Positions 21,191 to 32,022 of a stretch of DNA of 64,000 bases are shown here, piece after piece. The position numbers and the translations under genes are program-made. Numbering within the stretch: the stretch's first letter is position 1; the number at the start of each line of letters is the position of its first letter. The notes under the pieces were generated by a model. The model saw only the letters and a list, made by a program, of their open reading frames with translations. It was not told the DNA's origin and ran no database searches. The DNA is from Rhytidiadelphus loreus (Eukaryota > Streptophyta > Bryopsida > Hypnales > Hylocomiaceae): contig OX344763.1 in NCBI GenBank assembly GCA_947034895.1, positions 70,017,093-70,081,092 on the forward strand, written 5' to 3'.

Positions 21191-23080
21191 TAGAAGTAGT
21201 TTGATTTTTTTTTTCTAAATATTTCTTAATGTTCGTATAAATCCCCAAACTATAAAAACTCATTAAAGGTTTGGGGTTGTAAATGTTGAAGTTGAAAGTT
21301 TATTTAGAAAATAATCATAAATTGAATACATTGAGTGCAAGCTATTTTTTATTTTACATTATATATACCAAAAATGGTACAGTCCATCGTATTTTGGGTG
21401 CAGGAAATGTCAAATGTCATGAAGAAAGATTGAAAGAGCGTGTACATTTTAAATAATAGAAGTTTTGAAAACTTGGAGCATTGAAAGAGACAAGGAAAGC
21501 ACTATCAATTATGCCAATCATAAGTCACAAATCATTGTACCTAGTGGCACACTTTCAATATCTAGTACAATCATGAATGACAATTATAACAGTGAATGTC
21601 TATTTATGGTGACTAACTATTTTGAATGAGTGGTGAAACGGAACAAGTTAATTTAACTTACTACGTATGATTGTGAATTTGAATTATTTGTTACATTAAT
21701 TAACTATATACTTTAAATCCAAAAATATTCATTTGCCATCCAATGCAATTCTGAGAAGTTTGTGAACTTCATTTAGCACCAAAAGAAATCAACAAAATAT
21801 TCATTTGCAATCCAAAAATATTCATTTGCCATCCAATGCAATTCTGAGAAGTTTGTGAACTTCATTTAGCACCAAAAGAAATCAACAAAATATTCATTTG
21901 CATTTCTGCTACAAAATACATGCTAAAGATACTTGAATTGTGGAACTTCAATTTTAAGAAGGTACTAGCATTATTTACATGTGTTTAGAATTATATTTTA
22001 AAGTATTTTCATTCTTGTATAATTATCTATTTTCACCAATTTCTCAGAACATCATGCAATTAAAAGTACAACAAATTCTAACGTAAATTCTTTATCTTTT
22101 TTTTGGACTTTATAAATTTTCAATGTGTTCTTTCTCGCAAGACACTAAATCATGCTCTATTATGAAGTGGGCCAATAGAGTAATTTGGGGTTCATTGGGG
22201 TAAAATAAAAATTAAATCCCCATATTTTGGGTTCTGGGTATGGTCTCTACAGTGTGAAAAGTTTAGTTCTTCTTCAACAATCAATATTCAAAAATTATAA
22301 ATATAACCTATAGGTTTCAAGTACTTAACGTCTTCAAATACTTTAAGTAATGGCACTTATAGAACTAAAATAATTACATAGAACTGAATTGTTTTCAATG
22401 AAAACCTTTTTAATACGTGGTATACATTTTTATACCTCATATGGCAGAAACACATGCGTAGATTGCTTAACTTTAGAAAGAGATTGAAGATGTTTTTTAA
22501 AGAAATCAATATTGTGGAATCAATTGTTTTAATAAAGAGAAAAGTATTATTTGAAAATAAAAATATTGTACAAGATGTTCCCTTTTTTTTAAAGAATTTC
22601 GAAGATAAATAGTTGCATTTCTATTCTATATAGAAGAATTCACTGTCATGCATTGGACATTAAGTGTCCATGGTAGCGTTACAGGGCTAAGTGGTTCACA
22701 ATCAAAGGTTACAACATACATGAACTCTTAAGTGCTTTTACGTTTATATTCTAGACGATGAATAGAGTTCTTGCAAGCGTTGTTTCATCCAACTACTTTG
22801 TCATTAAAACAGATGTAATACTTGAATCTTGAGAAGACAACCTTCTTTTATGTACAATGTCATGAAATTTTGGTGAATGGTGTTACTTTTCAAAGATATA
22901 AGCAATTTGGTAAATGGTGTTACTCTACAAAGGTATAAGCAAAAATGTGTCCAAATTTAAAAAAGAATCTATTTGTTAAAGGGTTAAATATCGATGAAGA
23001 AGTTAGACCTTTGTACTAATGAGGGTTTGCCCCTCTAAGCAAATCTACCCTCCGGTCCAAGTATCAACCTCAGGCAGGTA
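21191..23080. other. AT-rich non-coding DNA, inner part of element B
   Basis: No gene recognised. It contains the 93-bp duplication at 21.72-21.90 kb. The remaining ORFs are short and unlike anything I know. Confidence 0.5.
21722..21905. repeat. ~93-bp direct duplication
   Basis: AAATATTCATTTGCCATCCA and the next ~70 bases, through AGCACCAAAAGAAATCAACA, occur twice in tandem, starting near 21723 and 21816. Confidence 0.85.
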
Positions 23081-23175
23081 TGAATACCACTGCACTGGGC
23101 GGGTATGAGTGACAACAGGGCGGGTATGAGTGCAACATGGCGGGTATGGTGACAGCAGGGCGAGAATGAGTGTCG
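23080..23175 (+). promoter_or_regulatory. GCGGGTATGAGTG repeat cluster upstream of element B cargo
   Basis: Four to five copies of GGCGGGTATG with short spacers, in the mirror position to the CGGGTATGGT cluster of element A at 13465-13545. Probably a promoter-proximal or protein-binding array. Confidence 0.5.
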
Positions 23176-23180
23176 GGCGT

Positions 23181-24193
23181 TAGGGTTTGGCACTCCGTCT
23201 TGCTTCGTTTTTTGCTGCAGTTTTTGTTTTATGCCGTGGTGCTCCGTCTTGCTCCATTTTTTGCTGCGGTTTGGCACTCCGTCTTGCTGCGGTTCTTGAA
23301 CTCTGTCGTGTGAAGTTCCTGAATTTGTGGAGTGAGGTCTTGGCAAAGGTTGGAGTGAGCTCTTGGCGGAGGTTGGAAAAGCTTGAAGGATTTGGAGGAG
23401 TTGAGCGCTGCTTGGCGGAATCGGCGCAATTTGGAAGCAGCTTGGAAGAGCGTAGATTTGTGAGGTATAGTCTTTCTTGCGTTCGATTTATGTGTTCGAT
23501 TTTGGGGAGTTCATTTTCCGGGTTTCCGGTTTTCAAGTAGGATGTGAAAATTGCGTGGAAATTTTAGGGCTTTGATTTAGGTGATCTTCCGTGCGTTGTT
23601 TGAGGGACACAAGTAGGTTGTATTTGTGTTTGAATTGTAGCAGTCTCCTTGAAAACCTCAAGCAAGCTATGTTGTTTTTGATCGCCTTGTGTGATCTTCC
23701 GTGAGTATACCTCTGCGACGTGGGTTTCGTTGTTTTGAATCGCTTGTGTGTGATCTTCCGTGAGTAGTGTGTGACAGGCCGTAAGTATTGTTGTGCGCTT
23801 GGGTTTTTGAGGTTGTACACAAACCTCACGTATTTCCAAAACGGTTTTGAGAGTGTTTTGAGGTGAACAGTGAGAGCTTTCTAATCTTGTTGCTGTGCGA
23901 CTGTGGTTTGTGCATTCATATATGTTTAGGGTTTATTTCTATGTCTGATTGCATATTTGTGAGGTTTCAAGAAGTTGTGAGATCTCCTGTTCAGATGGTG
24001 CTTGTCAATGTTGGAACTCTATTTTTTATGTTTTGTTGTGAAATTGTTGTCGGAGTACCAGGAAATCTTCCAGTGCACGACAAATTTTGTTAAATTTTTT
24101 TGATATGCTTGCACGTTTGCAGGTCAGTGTGACAAAAACACATTTGTGTTGTTGATCAGTGTGTACATACACTTTGTCGATTTCTAGCTCCAG
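23181..24193 (+). other. Probable untranslated leader of element B cargo gene
   Basis: A GC-richer stretch begins with a GGCACTCCGTCTTGCT motif that repeats at 23188, 23240 and 23273, and ends at a strong donor CTCCAG|GTAAGT at 24193/24194. A 117-codon ORF at 23187-23540 exists but is Leu/Cys-rich, repeat-derived and unconserved in element A, so I do not call it a gene. Confidence 0.45.
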
Positions 24194-24599
24194 GTAAGTC
24201 ATTTGCTTGAATAAGAATTAGGGTTTAGGCATCCAAATTAGGGTTTAGAATTTACTGAACATGACCACAATAACCTACACGAGAATATATCCCCGATGCA
24301 ATGATAAAACCCTTCCATCAAATGCCAGATATGGTCACAAGAGTGGAAAATGGAGTCACCGACTAAGAGAACAGGAACAGAAAACTCTCTAAATTATCCT
24401 CGACTCGAGGATAATATATGAACCAATGACTGCTACAATTCACTTACTATTATACTCACAATCCAATAAAAGAAGTTAAAATTGTAGACTATTAAAATTC
24501 TTTGATAAATAAAAAAACTAAAACATAGACTCTATCCCTGAATCGAGAATAGTCCGCAGGATATATAGATTCAAATCATTCAAACAAAAAAAACCTTCT

Positions 24600-24636
<37 letters not shown>

Positions 24637-25104
24637 AAGAACAATATTAAAAAGACAAATAACCAAATAATAATAAAAAAAATTCCATCATAAATAGTAG
24701 ACTTACACCTAAATTTTAAGACCTTATCATCGAGTCGGTGATAATAGACATGATAATATAATAACTAACCAACAAATATGAGAATCTCCTTATCCTCGAA
24801 TCGGTGATAAAAACTGACGCAAAGCTTCGCGCCATTTTAAAAAAAAGATAAAGGAAATGACAAATAAACAGTTCGGCCAAAATAAATAAGAAGGAAATTA
24901 TCATCGATACGATGATAATCAAACTCACGAGCAACTAACTTGACCAAACAGAAATCACCAAACAGAACACAATCTCTAGTAAAAAGCATTGAAAAGAAAG
25001 CATTCGAAAATTAATGAAAGAAATTGAAAGAAAGAAAACAAATTCATTATCCTCGCATCGACAATAATGTATTACTGAATGACCGACATGTACTTTGATT
25101 GCAG
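24194..25104 (+). other. 5'-UTR intron of element B cargo gene with six TCGA palindromes
   Basis: Bounded by donor GTAAGT at 24194 and acceptor GATTGCAG ending at 25104, 10 bases before the cargo ATG (25115). Palindromes: 24393-24415 (ATTATCCTCGACTCGAGGAT and on, perfect), 24532-24552, 24724-24745, 24790-24810, 24897-24919 and 25045-25069. The arms read TATCC or TATCA(C/T) around TCGA-N-TCGA. Confidence 0.7.
24603..24634. repeat. (AT)n microsatellite
   Basis: About 16 uninterrupted AT units within the cargo leader intron. Confidence 0.95.
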
Positions 25105-26537
25105 GTACCTAACGATGGAACCAACAGATGGATATGACTACTTGGTGAGCGGGCACCATCTAGTTCCCTTTGAGAATCCAATGAAGGACAAACCCTTCAT
25201 TGTCGAGATGGAGGACACATCTGGCACACTCTGGGGTTCAAAGACTACATCTCGACGTGGTCATTCGGAGTGAACCGGTTCAAGAATTACGTCTTCCTCC
25301 GTTACCGTGTCCCAGGGACAACTACCTACATGCCCTAGAACATTAAGGAGAAGGTCACGTTAATTGAAGAGCACAATCAAGACTATGTTGTCCTAGTGCT
25401 CTGTGAGTGCGATGACAAAGGAAATCCTGGTGATCATTCCCACTCCATTGTCATCGACGTAAATTCAGAGCATGCAAAATTTGATCTAGACAACTTCATG
25501 GACTTTCTCAAGGGATCACAAATGGAGTCCCTGAACGACCACTTTGTGAAATCAGGATACGTTCTTTGGCTGAACACCACGGCGAAGTTGATTGCCACGA
25601 GACTGCGCATAATTTTCCAAACGCTAGACCGCTATGCACTTGAACATGTCGAGGCGGAACCGACAATAGGTTGCACCGTTGCTCAAGGACGACAGAAGGA
25701 GGACGAGTCACTAACAACACCAACATCTGTCGAGGGGGTGTCGGGTTGGAGAGCTGCAAGGCTGGGACAAACCAGATCCGAGCCTCAAAAACGAGCCTCA
25801 GCACCCTTTGAGGAAGCGGGGCCATCCAAGAAAAGGAGGAAAAGTCATCCGGGTGGACCTGCAGGTGTAGGTCGGGATCAGCATTGACGATAGTGTCGAC
25901 TGGTCCAACCACTTCGTCAGCTCCAGTGCTTGAGTATGAGAAGTTCACAGAGATTCAGAAGAACTTCTGGGCGGAGCACAAGAATTGCTTCCTTTTCGAT
26001 GATCAATCCTTGTAGGTTGACATCGACCAATGCATATTGGCTCTTCCCCAGTATGTCATTCGGACCCTACAACGGGACATTGTCGATGCCAACAAGAAAG
26101 AACTCATTCAATACATTGACATCAATCAACGGCAGAAGCTGTGCCTTACACCAGTTGACGGCAGAAATAGATTATTGAAAAATAAGCTTGAGAACTGGGA
26201 TGATATAAAGAATGGTCGATTTATGATTATCAACGGCCAGCACAACATAACAGCTTCCCAAGAATTCCAAGAAGGAGGATGTGGAGAGGCCAGGAAGGTA
26301 GAACTTTAGAGATGGGATGCTTACATTGTGTGGACACTCGATCCCGCTAAGCTCAGGGGTATTTCGAAGTTCTACAACATTACCAATCATTTGGACCATG
26401 CCCAACCAACCTAGGGGAACCAAATGATCAACTGTAGGCAGATATGGATGGCTTACAAGCGGCCAACAAACACGGAGACACCCGCAGCGAAGCTCAGACG
26501 GAAAAATGAAGCCATGTTTCACCTGAGCAATTTCAAG
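25105..26537 (+). pseudogene. Element B cargo, exon 1: N-terminal domain plus ParB-like domain
   Basis: Starts at ATG 25115 (MEPTDGYDYL) after the acceptor and ends at the AAG|GTACAG donor (26537/26538). It matches element A exon 1 throughout: TLWGFKDYIS with IWEFKDPDQ, the Asp/Leu-rich WLN..LIATRLRIIFQTLD block, TEIQKNFWAEH with YQIFWE, KLCLTPVDG with TLCVMPVG, then WDDIKNGRFMIINGQHNITA and AYIVWTLDPAKLRGIS. Lesions: a frameshift near 25235, TAG 25336-25338, a frameshift near 25890, TAG 26013-26015, TAG 26307-26309, and TAG 26412-26414 where element A has Trp. The two copies are diverged enough that shared residues should mark the core ParB-like fold. Function is inferred only. Confidence 0.65.
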
Positions 26538-26818
26538 GTACAGCCACTTTATCACCGATTCGGTGATAACAAGTACCGTCAACTCGAATAAACAATCGAC
26601 TAATAAATTTCTTTGAACATTCAACATGAATAGAATAGGATTTAGCAAGTCAAAAACTGCTAATTCCAAATAGCAATTGTTAAAGTGTTCATTCCAGTTA
26701 GCAAGTGTTAATGTGCTGATTTCAATTAGTTAACCTCATCCTCGAGTCGAGGATAACCTGTTCTGGACATTCAATATGATATGATCATTCTAACATTCTC
26801 TACTACCGGATCTTGCAG
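26538..26818 (+). other. Cargo intron 1 of element B with two TCGA palindromes
   Basis: Donor GTACAG, acceptor TCTTGCAG. Palindromes at 26549-26569 (TATCACCGATTCGGTGATA, arms using CACCGA rather than CCTCGA) and 26737-26756 (ATCCTCGAGTCGAGGAT). Confidence 0.75.
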
Positions 26819-28132
26819 AGTTTTATTGACGCGGTAATTGAGAGGTTCCAGAATATAAATCCCGAGAGGGATGGTGCCTTAATTAATGGAATTGCGGATC
26901 TCAAACCTGAAATCCAAATCATTACGTTGTCGAACGATCTCTGGGCGATGTGGGAGACTTTTCTCACAAAGCACTCCGAGGTCGAGTTGATTGATCCATT
27001 CTACCTAACAATGCACAAGGACGTGAAGGGATTCAAGCTCAAGAATCACTCTCTGAAAACAGAGTTCTTCAAACATTTTGGGCACTTCACTAACAAAGAC
27101 TACAAGGTCAATGCGCAGCACCTAATCAGTCAAACCCCAGGGCGGAAGGGTTTGTACCCGAAAGTATCCGTCGGGGTTCCCAAATTTATTATTCCTGACA
27201 ATATGACGCACAAAGACTGGGTGGATAGGAGGAAGCGCAAAAAAATTGTGCTTCAGGACTTGATGACAATCAAGCCCGCCTTAAAATTTTTTGATAGTGC
27301 GGGTAATGTTGTCCATGAGACGTGGCACTCTTGGAAGGCAAGGCATAGGTTCACTTCAGCCTCGTGGGATTTCCTGCTCACGCACCCGAAGGCAGAGTAT
27401 TTCAAACGGCGTTTGCGCAACGATGCGTGGCTGAAGCGGGCGAAGGATCTCGAGAAGAAGTTCTTTGAGGTCCTTCACATGTTCGTCCGGTTCATAAAGC
27501 TGAAGTACCAACTTCCTGAACTTGCAGGAGGTGTGAAGATCAAGGGATAGATTACAATGCGAAGGCATTGTTGACGAGCTCCAGTTACCAATACCACCCC
27601 TTGGAGGTCAACCTGGCTATCGTGGATATGAGAGAAATCCCTATCTACAAAGAGGGAGGCAACCCCATGGAGCCCTTCCTCCACTTCCTGAAGAAGAAAC
27701 TCGAGCCAGAAATGACAATGCCAAACGTGTGGCTATTCATTCTGAAGTGAAGAGACGAAATCAAGACTGCAACAACTTTTGCAGGTCTGCACCTCAACGA
27801 GAATGAGTGTGCGCTGTCGAAGTACGTACTGAGCAGAGCAGAGTTGTTAGACAACATTTCAACTCACGCGACAACTCCAGACGTGCCACTACTGTTCCTT
27901 TTCAAAAAAGGAAATAAATTCGCACAAGCAGCTTGTACCTTGTTCAAAACGAGGTACGTGACGTCCGACCACAATGTGTACTACTACAAATTCGGTAGGA
28001 ACACGGAGGACAAGATTCGAGGCCTCTGAACTCTGAATGGAGTTCTACCTTGAGATTTTGCAGCTATTTGCACAACCCAAGGAAAACGTTTTGGGCATCT
28101 ACATGGGAGCCAAGTTTATGCTGGCCGCCAAG
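26819..28132 (+). pseudogene. Element B cargo, exon 2: degenerate DNA-methyltransferase-like domain
   Basis: Opens after TCTTGCAG with SFIDAVIERFQNINPE and is open to 27550. It aligns with element A exon 2 at HKDWVDRRKRKKIVLQDLMT / TKEWAERRKRKHLVKKELHQ and at the SASWDFLL / RATMDVLL block. After a frameshift near 27545 come VNLAIVDMREIP (DPPY position, catalytic residues absent) and PNVWLFILK. TGA follows at 27748-27750 and another frame change near 28027. The segment ends EFYLEILQLFAQPKENVLGI then YMGAKFMLAAK at the GTATAA donor. That end mirrors methyltransferase motif I, with the GxG-type loop reduced to MGAK. Decay is heavier than in element A. Confidence 0.55.
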
Positions 28133-28314
28133 GTATAAGACATTGCCACATAGGCTTCTGTTATCACCGTGTCGAGGATAAGCCTCTTAGAATTTTCCAT
28201 TTGAATGTCATTACTACCTATTTTTTTATCAATCTCGTGTGGTTCACAGGCCGGACTTATCCTCGAATCGAGGATACCCCTTGTTCTACTTAACGACCTG
28301 TCCTGTGTTTGGCA
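28133..28314 (+). other. Cargo intron 2 of element B with two TCGA palindromes
   Basis: Donor GTATAA and acceptor TTTGGCAG. Palindromes at 28161-28181 (TATCACCGTGTCGAGGATA, mismatched) and 28257-28276 (TATCCTCGAATCGAGGATA, perfect). Confidence 0.7.
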
Positions 28315-29815
28315 GATGTTTAAGGCGTTCTTCTATGGATTTGTTGATAAGGAAGACATCAAGACCTACCTCAGCATCTCATACTTGGCAAATAAGATGG
28401 ACAAAAATGATTTCATGATGTCCAATTCACCTTATTCGATGTTGTATGAGAAGCCACCTACACGTGAACCTGTCGAGGGTAACTCAAGCCCCCCCGCATC
28501 ACCACCGATGACTCTAGTGTCGCCGACGGTTCATAGTGACAGGGAGACTGATGGACTGCAACCCAGATCTGACCCCGTTGTCAAGGTATCGACAAGTATG
28601 GAACAAACACGATCCAGATTTTCACGTGGATGGCCTCTCTTAGTGTCATACCCTCTGAGAGAATCGATCTTGCGGTTGAGGAAACGGCGACAGAGTCGGC
28701 TACCACTCCAAGGTCCACTCGTCGTGTAAGGACCAATACGCCTCTAGATACCTTAGCACCTGCTAATTCCTCTGCGCCTGTAGGGTCCAAAGTACCTGCT
28801 GCACCAGTCAATGAGTTTCCAGTTGATGAGGGCATGAAGACGTACTCCGAGTTTGATCGGTAGCGTGCATCGAGCGGAGGAGGGGTGCAAAGGAAAACCC
28901 AAGAGCAAGACGATGCCAACGCTCTCGGGGACGAACCCCTCATCATGTAAGAGGGCACACAGAAGAAAGCGCCTGAGATCATTGACTTGGGCGATGACGA
29001 TGACAAATTAGATCACCCTCAAGAGTTTGACGAGGACGAAGAAGATCTAGACGGCCCTCCCAAGGTGAAGGAAGTAAAGCCTCTCGTTTTACCTTCTGGC
29101 TCTGTTGTGAAGGTGGAGAAGGACTTCTGGAAAAATGAGGAGGAAGAGGAGGATCGACCGTTTCAAGCAAAGAAAGGCCGAGGAATTGGAAAAGGAGGCG
29201 AAGGACAAAGCATTGGCCGAAGCAAATGCGAAGATTGTTCAGATACAGTTGGATTCTAGAAGGGAGATGGAGAGTATCACTTCTCAACTTGTAGAGTTGA
29301 AAAAAATGATTAGTTCACAAGGGAGTCAAGGAGTGCCAGATTCCTCTACTGCGTCTCAGGCTCCACCGCCACCACCTCCTCCTTCCTAATTCACTACTCC
29401 ATTAGGGCATGATGAGGTTATCCAGTCAACCCCGGCATCTCAAATGCCAGACGTCTCCTCCCAAGACAATAGCAAGGGCGAGGCCCTCCCCCAACTCCAC
29501 AACGTTGCAAAGCCTCAAGAAGATTATCCTCGACTCGGTGATACTGCCCAAGCGCTTCCTGGACCATCGAGCGGCAAAGGTTTACAACTCCCGTGTCAGG
29601 TATCGGAGCAAGTCATGCCGGAGATCCAATTTCCTTCTGATCTCAATGATGAGGAGAGAGTGGACTATGGAGAAAACGAGAAGGATCTTGAGGACAATGT
29701 TCCAATGGAATCCGAAGGTGGTTCCTTGGAGGTCCCCGTCGAAGGGAGGACTGATTATCGATCGACTAATACTACACAGGTACAACCCTCTGACCCTTAC
29801 AGATTCGATTAATTG
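28315..29815 (+). pseudogene. Element B cargo, exon 3: acidic region, coiled coil, Pro-rich
   Basis: ATG 28315 follows the acceptor exactly as in element A exon 3. Segments, in shifting frames: MFKAFFYGFVDKEDIK start, a Ser/Pro/Thr region, an acidic run (LDHPQEFDEDEEDLDGPP, about 29010-29062), a Lys/Glu/Ala coiled coil (RFKQRKAEELEKEAKDKA on, 29156-29310), a run of eight Pro near 29366, then a Glu/Ser/Pro-rich end (29444-29812). Frameshifts or stops near 28670, 28861, 28948, 29150 and 29387. A B-type palindrome at 29524-29543 falls inside the apparent coding part, which suggests an unrecognised intron or a recent insertion. Confidence 0.5.
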
Positions 29816-30270
29816 AAGGAATTCTTCTGGTCCAGTGTGCTCGTAGTTTCCCGAACTTAATTGTACTCCCGCTTTATGACAGGAATGTGAGCCCCGTCCT
29901 TGATTACCTGGCGCGGACGACGCTGATGGAGATTCCGTCTGTACAATAGTGTAGCATAGTGTTGACTCTGCATTTTTGGTGGCTTAGTGGAAAGACAAGT
30001 TTTCAACATGTATTATATAATCTATGTAAATAAAATATGCGCATTTATTCATATAAGGTGCAAGTCCATCTAATTGTATCCCATTGTCCATGTTTTTTTG
30101 GCTCAGCTTCAAAAACATGAAAGCGTACACCGTCCACTACAAATGAAAGCACTTCCTATCGGGAGCCCCCGGTCGATTAGTGGAATTAAATGCATCTCTC
30201 AGCTTTCTGGCTCTGCAACTTCTGCATTTAACCAGGTACCTCCCATTCTTCGTTGTTTTGTTTTGATCAG

Positions 30271-31060
30271 GTAGAATCGGAGGGGCAGAAAGAGGTGGAG
30301 GCCAGGATTGAACGTCCTATGATGCCTCCACTGCGGAGGAAATGGCTGAACATTGTCTTCGACCTGAACGGCGTGTTGTGCTAGACGGTGCAAAAATCAT
30401 ACGGCGAGAAAATGAAGCCCTACAAGCTCAAAGACAATGTTCTTTGCCATCGGAACCCCACAATCATCGGGCCCAAGGCGGTATTCGCTCGGTAGAATCT
30501 CGGCGAATTCCTCCGGCAGGCTTCGGAGATAGCACATAGGGTCATTGTGTGGACCACTATGTTGAAGCGCAATGTAGAACCAATCATGGGGCACTTGTTC
30601 TTGGGTTGCCGAACCCCATACGATATCCTAAGTCAGGAGTAGAGCACGAAAATAGAAATCGCTAAGGGAAAATTCTTCCATTTGAATAAACAAGTGCATT
30701 TCATGAAAGTGCTTTCGGACAGTTTGTTCACGAGTAATGGTGGGGGGCCGTCCATAGACTCGTCCAACACCCTTCTCATTGACGATAGTCCTCACAAAAG
30801 TATCTGCAATGAGAATGGGAATGTGATATTTCTCAAGTCCTGGGATCACACCTGCCGGAGGGACGACGTTCTCTTGGGCATCCTTCTTCCTTGGCTTCGG
30901 CGGTTGCATTCTTCTTGTCCGGACGGTGGATTGTTGCAATATGTCAACGAAAACCGAATCGGTTTAAACCCGCTAGAACGTGATGACTATAACGTGAAGG
31001 AGGTCATTGAGGGCATGATGGAGTCCGCCGACATCATGGGTTCGCGATTTGATCTTCAGG
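30271..31060 (+). pseudogene. FCP1/NIF-type HAD phosphatase domain of element B cargo
   Basis: One frame from the acceptor at 30270 reads RKWLNIVFDLNGVLC (motif I), FLRQASEIAHRVIVWTTM (motif II), HFMKVLSDSLF, SSNTLLIDDSPHKS (motif IV) and GILLPWLRRLH. It matches the element A domain across its length. TAG codons interrupt at 30382-30384, 30493-30495 and 30640-30642; no frameshift is seen. As in element A, the catalytic DxD is DxN. NIF-type phosphatases act on phospho-Ser/Thr, for example in the polymerase II tail; the target here is unknown. A donor GTATAG at 31061 joins it to the Ser/Pro tail exon. Confidence 0.75.
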
Positions 31061-31338
31061 GTATAGGCCTAGTGATAGAAATGAAACGCGGCCGTAAAAA
31101 ATAGACTTCCGTGTAGACGCGCATTCAGGAGCCCAAGCATATCGTATTTTGTATTTTGTATTTTATATTCGTGTATTCTACATTTATAAATTGTAAATAA
31201 TATATTGAGTTCTTTTTCATCTTCTTCTGCAATCTTTGCTTGATCTTGGACTTTGCACACTATTCCATGTTTTCATCCTTTAACAAGCTTAGCAAAATGT
31301 GTGTGGGTTTCCGCATTCCACACATTTACCTATTGCAG
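31061..31338 (+). other. Cargo intron of element B before the last exon
   Basis: Donor GTATAG at 31061, acceptor TATTGCAG ending 31338. No TCGA palindrome here, the one clear exception among the cargo introns. Confidence 0.5.
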
Positions 31339-32022
31339 GTTGAAGGTCTTTGTTTTGTTAAAACAACGACCTGGCAGAAGCTAACGAGGAGTCTCCTCTC
31401 CAGTTCCGTGAAGTCGGTGTCTACTAAGTCCGAATCGGAAGGGGGAAGCTGCGATACGGTTCTCCTGTCTAAGCCCTACATGTTGCGTTCAGCCATAGAC
31501 GCCGCCTCGGCCGCCTTAGACTATTCGAAGGGGAATGTCGAGGACGGGGTCGTAGACAGCCCTCCCAGTCGCGGACCCGGCAGGACTCCCATCTACTCCC
31601 CTTCGCCATTGAAGCAGGCATCCTCGAGTCGTGGGCCGTCGTTGTCGCCAGGTCTGCGGACGGACGGAGGGACGAGCCGCAAACTGCAACTTCCTCTCGA
31701 GGATGCATGCCCTCATCCTCGGGACGAGGATGTCGTCTCCAATCTGTCAGCAATGCCTACTGTCCTCAAGGTTGGAGTGATGTCATCGGATGGGGTTGAG
31801 GATGGGATAATGATTCCAAGTCCCGGGCCGTGTGCTACGAGACACTTACCTCGATTCGACGATAACTGGACTTCCTCCTCCAAGTTGACGATTGTGAGTG
31901 TTTTTTACCCCCCCCCGATGGTAAATAAATTCACAACAGGTTCTTGTTTATTTTCACTTGTTTTGTTAGGGGTGTCTAAGCGTCGTCCATTGTGCCTTCC
32001 AAGCAATGAACTCTTTCTTTAA
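31339..32022 (+). pseudogene. Element B cargo, last exon: Ser/Pro-rich tail
   Basis: Open from the acceptor to the TAA at 32020-32022. It contains DGVVDSPPSRGPGRTPIYSP and further Ser/Pro/Arg stretches homologous to element A's last exon (DGVVDSPPDRKPRPPISCSP). The true end may come earlier. From about 31900 the translation turns low-complexity and hydrophobic, and a run of nine C at 31911-31919 suggests the edge of other DNA. A diverged B-type palindrome (31846-31865) lies in it. Confidence 0.45.

Noticed and set aside
23187..23540. 117-codon ORF (and the overlapping minus-strand ORFs)
   Set aside because: Leu/Cys-rich translation of short repeats in the leader of the B cargo gene; no counterpart in element A.
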